Assembly: GCA_030592985.1 (NCBI GenBank)
Contig: JAUVIB010000163.1
Coordinates: 1 to 7,092, forward strand
Direction of reading: 5' to 3'
DNA: 7,092 nucleotides
Source of the DNA: Calditrichaceae bacterium
GTDB lineage: Bacteria; Calditrichota; Calditrichia; Calditrichales; Calditrichaceae
Shown here: positions 6,821 through 7,092 of the stretch, one piece after another
How the letters are laid out: the number at the start of each line of letters is the position of its first letter
Position numbering within the stretch: the stretch's first letter is position 1
Position numbers and translations under genes: made by a program
Notes under the pieces: generated by a model
Databases searched by the model: none
What the model was told of the DNA's origin: nothing
What the model saw: the letters and a program-made list of their open reading frames with translations, nothing else

Positions 6821-7092
6821 ATGAGTGGACAAATTATTACTCTACACCGGCATATTATTGATGAACAACGTAAATATCCGCAAGCTACCGGAGAATTTAC
6901 AGACCTCATGAATGATATCGTCTTTGCAGCAAAACTTATTTCATATCATATTAACAAAGCTGGATTAATGGGTGTTTTAGGCTCTACCGGAGATGTAAAT
7001 GTTCAAGGGGAAGAGGTAAAGAAATTAGATAGAGTAGCGAATGAAACACTGATTCGGGCCCTTGACCATGGTGGAAATCTCGCTGTTATGGC
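6821..7092 (+). CDS. fbp: Class I fructose-1,6-bisphosphatase, N-terminal part (runs off the window)
   Basis: Ninety full codons are present and the frame is still open at the window end. The product should hydrolyse fructose 1,6-bisphosphate to fructose 6-phosphate and phosphate in gluconeogenesis. The N-terminus matches class I enzymes: TLHRHIIDEQ (7-16), PQATGEF (20-26), DIVFAAKLI (32-40), KAGLMGVLG (47-55) and NVQGEEVKKLDRVANE (61-76), ending in a GGNLAVMA block close to where the SEE metal-binding motif normally follows. The catalytic DPLDGSSN-type motif lies beyond the window, so activity cannot be judged. The start is seven bases after the usp stop, with a weak AGG six bases before the ATG. 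It is probably the fourth gene of the plsY unit. Confidence 0.93.
   Translation, partial: MSGQIITLHRHIIDEQRKYPQATGEFTDLMNDIVFAAKLISYHINKAGLMGVLGSTGDVNVQGEEVKKLDRVANETLIRALDHGGNLAVM

Noticed and set aside
1..7092. CRISPR arrays, insertion sequences, tRNA or rRNA genes, toxin-antitoxin or other defence modules
   Set aside because: I saw no periodic repeats, transposase-like proteins, tRNA-like folds or small gene pairs in either strand.

Overview
The window reads as an ordinary chromosomal stretch from an AT-rich bacterium. All genes are on the + strand. I could not find a new biological system in it. The unusual part is the left edge, where korA lacks a proper 5' end next to a perfect 18-base palindrome. 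The KorA gamma-alpha fusion, with its GVSGFQ...VLVAMNPAALK signature, looks like the type I recall from Bacteroidota and relatives. The HD-GYP regulator is less typical of core Bacteroidota. Another lineage of the wider FCB group (Marinimicrobia, Calditrichota, Ignavibacteria-like) is a reasonable but unproven guess.

Layout. Positions 1-268 hold no intact gene: an AT-rich part (1-100), a more GC-rich part with the palindrome (104-121), and then 176-268, which still encodes KorA-like sequence in frame with korA but has no start codon. korA (269-1846) and korB (1848-2879) follow, one base apart, and encode a ferredoxin-dependent 2-oxoacid (probably 2-oxoglutarate) oxidoreductase. A rho-independent terminator at 2946-2981 closes this unit. 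A single-gene unit (3048-4055) then encodes a response regulator with an HD-GYP c-di-GMP phosphodiesterase output domain, preceded by short dyads that may be operators. A 226-base AT-rich gap (4056-4281) contains a weak possible terminator and a plausible sigma-70-type promoter.

The last unit is plsY (4282-4920), gpsA (4961-5965), a tandem universal stress protein gene (5974-6813) and the start of a class I fructose-1,6-bisphosphatase gene (6821 to the window end). The spacing of 40, 8 and 7 bases suggests co-transcription. GpsA makes sn-glycerol 3-phosphate from dihydroxyacetone phosphate, and PlsY acylates it in the first step of membrane phospholipid synthesis. Fbp acts in gluconeogenesis from the same triose-phosphate pool. 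KorAB connects 2-oxoglutarate/succinyl-CoA to reduced ferredoxin, so most of the window is central carbon and lipid metabolism, with one signalling gene between the units.
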